Position numbers and translations under genes: made by a program. A DNA stretch of 22,815 nucleotides from positions 1 to 22,815 of the forward strand of contig JASHVT010000114.1 of the NCBI GenBank assembly GCA_030039515.1. The letters run 5' to 3'. The notes beneath the pieces are model-generated. The model did not search any database and was not told the origin of the DNA. It saw only the letters and a program-made list of their open reading frames with translations. This DNA is from Nitrososphaerales archaeon (GTDB lineage Archaea > Thermoproteota > Nitrososphaeria > Nitrososphaerales > Gagatemarchaeaceae). Positions 20,449 through 22,815 of this stretch are shown piece after piece (position 1 is the first letter of the stretch; every line of letters begins with the position of its first letter).

Positions 20449-21429
20449 TCACTGATGACCGAGGACGGGGTGAGGCCTGTACGGCTCCTCGAGCGCCCTC
20501 GTGTCGTCTGCGCCTAGTTTCACGTCCACCGCTCCTACCAGCTCCTCCAACTGCTCGACACGTGTGGGGCCAACGATAGGCGATGCGACGGGCTTCTTGC
20601 TCAAAAGCCACGCAAGCGCCACCTGCGCTGGCTTCACGCCCTTGCCGTCGGCGACTTCGACCAGACGCTCGACCACGTCGAAGTCCTCGGGCTTGAAGTA
20701 CCTGCCGCTGAGGTAGAGGTCGGCCTTGTACCTCGAGGTCCTCGGCGCCACCCCGCGCTTGTACTTGCCAGTGAGGAATCCCCTTCCCAGCGGACTCCAA
20801 GGCATGAGCGGAATCCCTTCGTCCGCGCACAAAGGGATCATCTCTCGTTCCTCTTCTCTGTAGACGAGATTGTAGTGATTCTGCATCGTCTTGAACCTCT
20901 CAAGACCAAGCCTCTCGCTCGTGTGGAGCGCCTGAGCCAGCTGTCTGGCCCACATGCTAGACGCGCCGATGTTGTCCACGTATCCGTCCTTCACCGCTTG
21001 GGTGAGCGTCTTCAGGACCTGAGCTATGGGCGTTTCGTAGTCCCATCGGTGGATTTGATAGAGGTCGACCCTGTCCGTGCGTAGCAGCCTCAAGGACCTC
21101 CCCAGGTTCTTTTTGATGTGCTCACTTCCGAGGCCCTTGTCGTTAGGGCCGCTCCCCGTGGGGAGGCCCACCTTTGTCGCGAGGACGACGTCATCCCTCC
21201 TCCCTTCGAGCGCCTTCCCTACTATGTCCTCCGACTTCCCGTTCGAATACACGTCAGCGGTGTCGAAGAAGTTGATGCCCAAGTCGATGGCTTTGTCGAT
21301 TATCCGCTTGGCGTCTTCATAGCCGACGGTCCACTCGAACCCTTTGGCGTCTGCTCCGCCGAAGCTCATGCAGCCTATGCACAGCCTCGAAACCTTCAGA
21401 TCAGTCGCTCCAAGAGTGGTATACTTCAC
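20449..21429 (-). CDS. Aldo/keto reductase
   Basis: NADPH-dependent oxidoreductase of the aldo/keto reductase superfamily, TIM barrel, 326 residues. The catalytic tetrad is visible: Asp and Tyr in NFFDTADVYSNGKSED, Lys in VVLATKVG and His in LYQIHRWD. GASSMWARQLAQAL, NHYNLVYREEE, MPWSPLGRGFLTGKY and KPVASPIVGPTRVEQLEE are typical of the YajO/AKR11-13-like group that acts on aldehydes and ketones. The physiological substrate is unknown. GTG 21429 matches the family N-terminus (MKYTTLGATDLKVSRLCIG) and lies 28 nt from a GTTTAACG box (21461-21454), so it is leaderless. The frame remains open to 21567, but that part overlaps the polymerase gene and is not conserved. Confidence 0.9.
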   Translation of the reverse strand: MKYTTLGATDLKVSRLCIGCMSFGGADAKGFEWTVGYEDAKRIIDKAIDLGINFFDTADVYSNGKSEDIVGKALEGRRDDVVLATKVGLPTGSGPNDKGLGSEHIKKNLGRSLRLLRTDRVDLYQIHRWDYETPIAQVLKTLTQAVKDGYVDNIGASSMWARQLAQALHTSERLGLERFKTMQNHYNLVYREEEREMIPLCADEGIPLMPWSPLGRGFLTGKYKRGVAPRTSRYKADLYLSGRYFKPEDFDVVERLVEVADGKGVKPAQVALAWLLSKKPVASPIVGPTRVEQLEELVGAVDVKLGADDTRALEEPYRPHPVLGHQ

Positions 21430-21453
21430 GGCTTGGCTGGACCGTGCGCACTC

Positions 21454-21461
21454 GTTAAACG
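21454..21461 (-). promoter_or_regulatory. TATA-like box of the aldo/keto reductase gene
   Basis: Minus-strand GTTTAACG centred 28 nt upstream of GTG 21429, just past the polymerase stop; it decides the start of the reductase. Confidence 0.5.
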
Positions 21462-21473
21462 TTCGCCGTGTGT

Positions 21474-22815
21474 TTATCCTATTGTGTTCGTCTTGCGGCC
21501 CTCCAGAGTCGAGAGCAGTCCTTGCGCGGTGCACCGTGGGTCGAACGGTTGCAGCACGGATGAGCACGTCATGGCCAAGAGCTCCACGTATCTCGTCGAA
21601 TCGTACGTGGTGTCATCTTCCATGGCATCCAAGGGAGTCGCCCTCCCCGGTCCCTTGCCGTCATAATCGGTTACGACATATCGTACTCCTTCCCCCGCGT
21701 GAAGCTTGACGCCTTCCTCGACCAGTTGGCTCATGGCCGCGCGCTGCACGGTCATGCTGGTGTATTCCTCCGGGGCCTTGGAGAGGTCGGTAGTAAAAGC
21801 CAGGTCAGGCGCCGGCGTCTCGTGCCTCTCGATGGCCTCCGCATGCTTGAGGAAGATGCCGACGCAAGAGGGGACCATGGCTCTCGCTTCGGCGACCGAG
21901 TCTGCCTGAGCCAAGGCATTCAGCATCTCCATCTGGCATCGACGGAACTCCACAGGCGTATCGTGGCGCCTCGCTTCTATCCCCCGGACCTTCAACTTGT
22001 TGTCGCGCTCGTAGACGCCGAAGTATCTGTTAAGGACCGGCAGTTGCGCGTTGACCTTCGATGGAAGGAACGCGATCCATTTGTAGAGGCCTTCGAAAGA
22101 AAGTGGGAAGCCGGTTCTGTGCTCGATCCTCGACTTCAGCGCGAGATAGTCTTCCCTGCGCGCTCCTGGCCTCCAGAGCCAGAGTGAGTCGACGATGCCG
22201 TGGACGACTTCGAAGCCGTTCCCCTCCGCCGTCCTGGTCGCGTCCATCAGTATTTTCCTGTCCCACGCGCATACGGCTATGTGCGCGTCTATGCGGCCGA
22301 ACTTCGCGTTGTTGTATCCTAGGTACCCGAACGAGCAGACCCCGATCCATTTCAAGACCGCCTGCCTCGCCTCGTATCTGGAGCGGTCCTCCTCTTTCGC
22401 CCGGCTTTTCAGCTCCTTGTATCCTGCTTTCTTTTCGACGACTATCTCGAGCGCGAGGGGCACTATCCCTCTCCGCCTTTCGCAGACGTTCCAGCCCAGC
22501 TCCGGCACCCTGTCGACAGAGTCCGGGCAGCAGGGGCACCTGACCGTCTCCGCGGAGATGTTCTTCGTCAGCATGATGCTCGGATAGAGGCTCGAAAAGT
22601 CGAGCTCGCCCACGCCTTCGTAGAGGCCCGCCTTCGGCTCGAAGACCAGCCCGCCCCTGTCCGCCATCAGCAGCTCGTTCCTGTCCTTCACGCGCTCGAC
22701 CAAGGTGGGCTTCCACGGGACGAGCAGGCCCGTCCTGGCGGCATGATAGAACTGGAGGCTCGAGAGGGCCTTCCCTATGCTGGCCCTGCTGGCGGTCTGC
22801 AGCGGCATCCTGCAT
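21474..22815 (-). CDS. Family B DNA polymerase, C-terminal part, disrupted motif C (PolB2-like?)
   Basis: The 5' part lies beyond the window; the frame is open at the edge, so ATG 22808 is probably internal and the exonuclease domain is not visible. The polymerase domain shows motif A, ELDFSSLYPSIMLTKN, intact. Motif B is KWIGVCSFGYLGYNNAKFGRIDAH, where the usual Asn of KxxxNSxYG is Val and Tyr is Phe. Motif C is VVHGIVDSLWLW, where canonical YGDTDS has become HGIVDS and the first Asp is lost. A Cys-containing insertion (CPCCPDS...NVC) follows motif A. Such changes are known in the archaeal PolB2 group, thought to be weak or inactive polymerases with accessory roles; assignment to PolB2 is my inference. 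A thumb-like C-terminus reaches the stop at 21474. Confidence 0.8.
   Translation of the reverse strand, partial: CRMPLQTASRASIGKALSSLQFYHAARTGLLVPWKPTLVERVKDRNELLMADRGGLVFEPKAGLYEGVGELDFSSLYPSIMLTKNISAETVRCPCCPDSVDRVPELGWNVCERRRGIVPLALEIVVEKKAGYKELKSRAKEEDRSRYEARQAVLKWIGVCSFGYLGYNNAKFGRIDAHIAVCAWDRKILMDATRTAEGNGFEVVHGIVDSLWLWRPGARREDYLALKSRIEHRTGFPLSFEGLYKWIAFLPSKVNAQLPVLNRYFGVYERDNKLKVRGIEARRHDTPVEFRRCQMEMLNALAQADSVAEARAMVPSCVGIFLKHAEAIERHETPAPDLAFTTDLSKAPEEYTSMTVQRAAMSQLVEEGVKLHAGEGVRYVVTDYDGKGPGRATPLDAMEDDTTYDSTRYVELLAMTCSSVLQPFDPRCTAQGLLSTLEGRKTNTIG

Noticed and set aside
1..22815. Insertion sequences, CRISPR arrays, rRNA genes, integrase or attachment sites
   Set aside because: No transposase-like ORF, regular direct repeats or rRNA sequence was seen. 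The tRNA genes show no adjacent integrase or obvious tRNA-end repeat.

Overview
The window is archaeal chromosomal DNA. It carries an archaeal/eukaryotic-type information-processing set: release factor aRF1, primase large subunit, RPA, Alba, Dpo4, a family-B polymerase, archaeal UMP kinase and archaeal-type ValRS. Many genes have a TATA-like box about 25-35 nt before a start codon with no leader, and all four tRNA genes need intron removal to fold. From memory, the aRF1 and ValRS sequences look most like Thaumarchaeota/TACK proteins. The DNA is GC-rich, with many GTG and TTG starts. No mobile element, CRISPR array or rRNA was seen.

Layout. 1-4002 (+): two ABC-2-type membrane permeases, a DUF885 metallopeptidase-like protein and a PEP mutase/isocitrate lyase-family enzyme, with two TTGA stop/start overlaps. 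4007-5677 (-): a CNNM/CBS membrane protein behind archaeal UMP kinase. 5700-9805 (+): aRF1 (no ATG, GTG or TTG start in the expected place, preceded by short upstream ORFs), a PriL-like primase subunit with a PriX-like C-terminus, then queE-queC for the preQ0/archaeosine pathway. 9850-12204 (+): valyl-tRNA synthetase with altered signature motifs, followed by a possible zinc microprotein and an intron-containing tRNA-Thr(UGU). 12656-14138 (-): dpo4 and an overlapping SWIM zinc-finger gene. 14276-15543: a divergent cassette of an HxlR regulator (+) against an SRPBCC/AHSA1 protein and an ABM-like protein (-). 15661-16551: tRNA-Pro(CGG) (-) and a membrane-anchored extracellular protein (+). 16717-19797 (+): Alba, a class III aminotransferase and RPA. 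19794-20385 (-): a small membrane protein, tRNA-Met(CAU) and tRNA-Thr(GGU). 20449-22815 (-): an aldo/keto reductase and the C-terminal part of a PolB with a broken motif C.

The two most striking features are these. First, the four tRNA genes together carry eight inferred introns, most at non-canonical positions; after removal all four collapse to 75-76 nt cloverleaves. Second, the aRF1 gene appears to start at CTG behind a Shine-Dalgarno-like element. That element lies 3 nt after the UGA of an upstream minicistron in the same frame, and a second upstream ORF ends in UAG inside the aRF1 coding sequence, which suggests possible release-factor autoregulation. A PriL-PriX-like fusion without Fe-S cysteines and the disrupted PolB and ValRS motifs are secondary points of interest.
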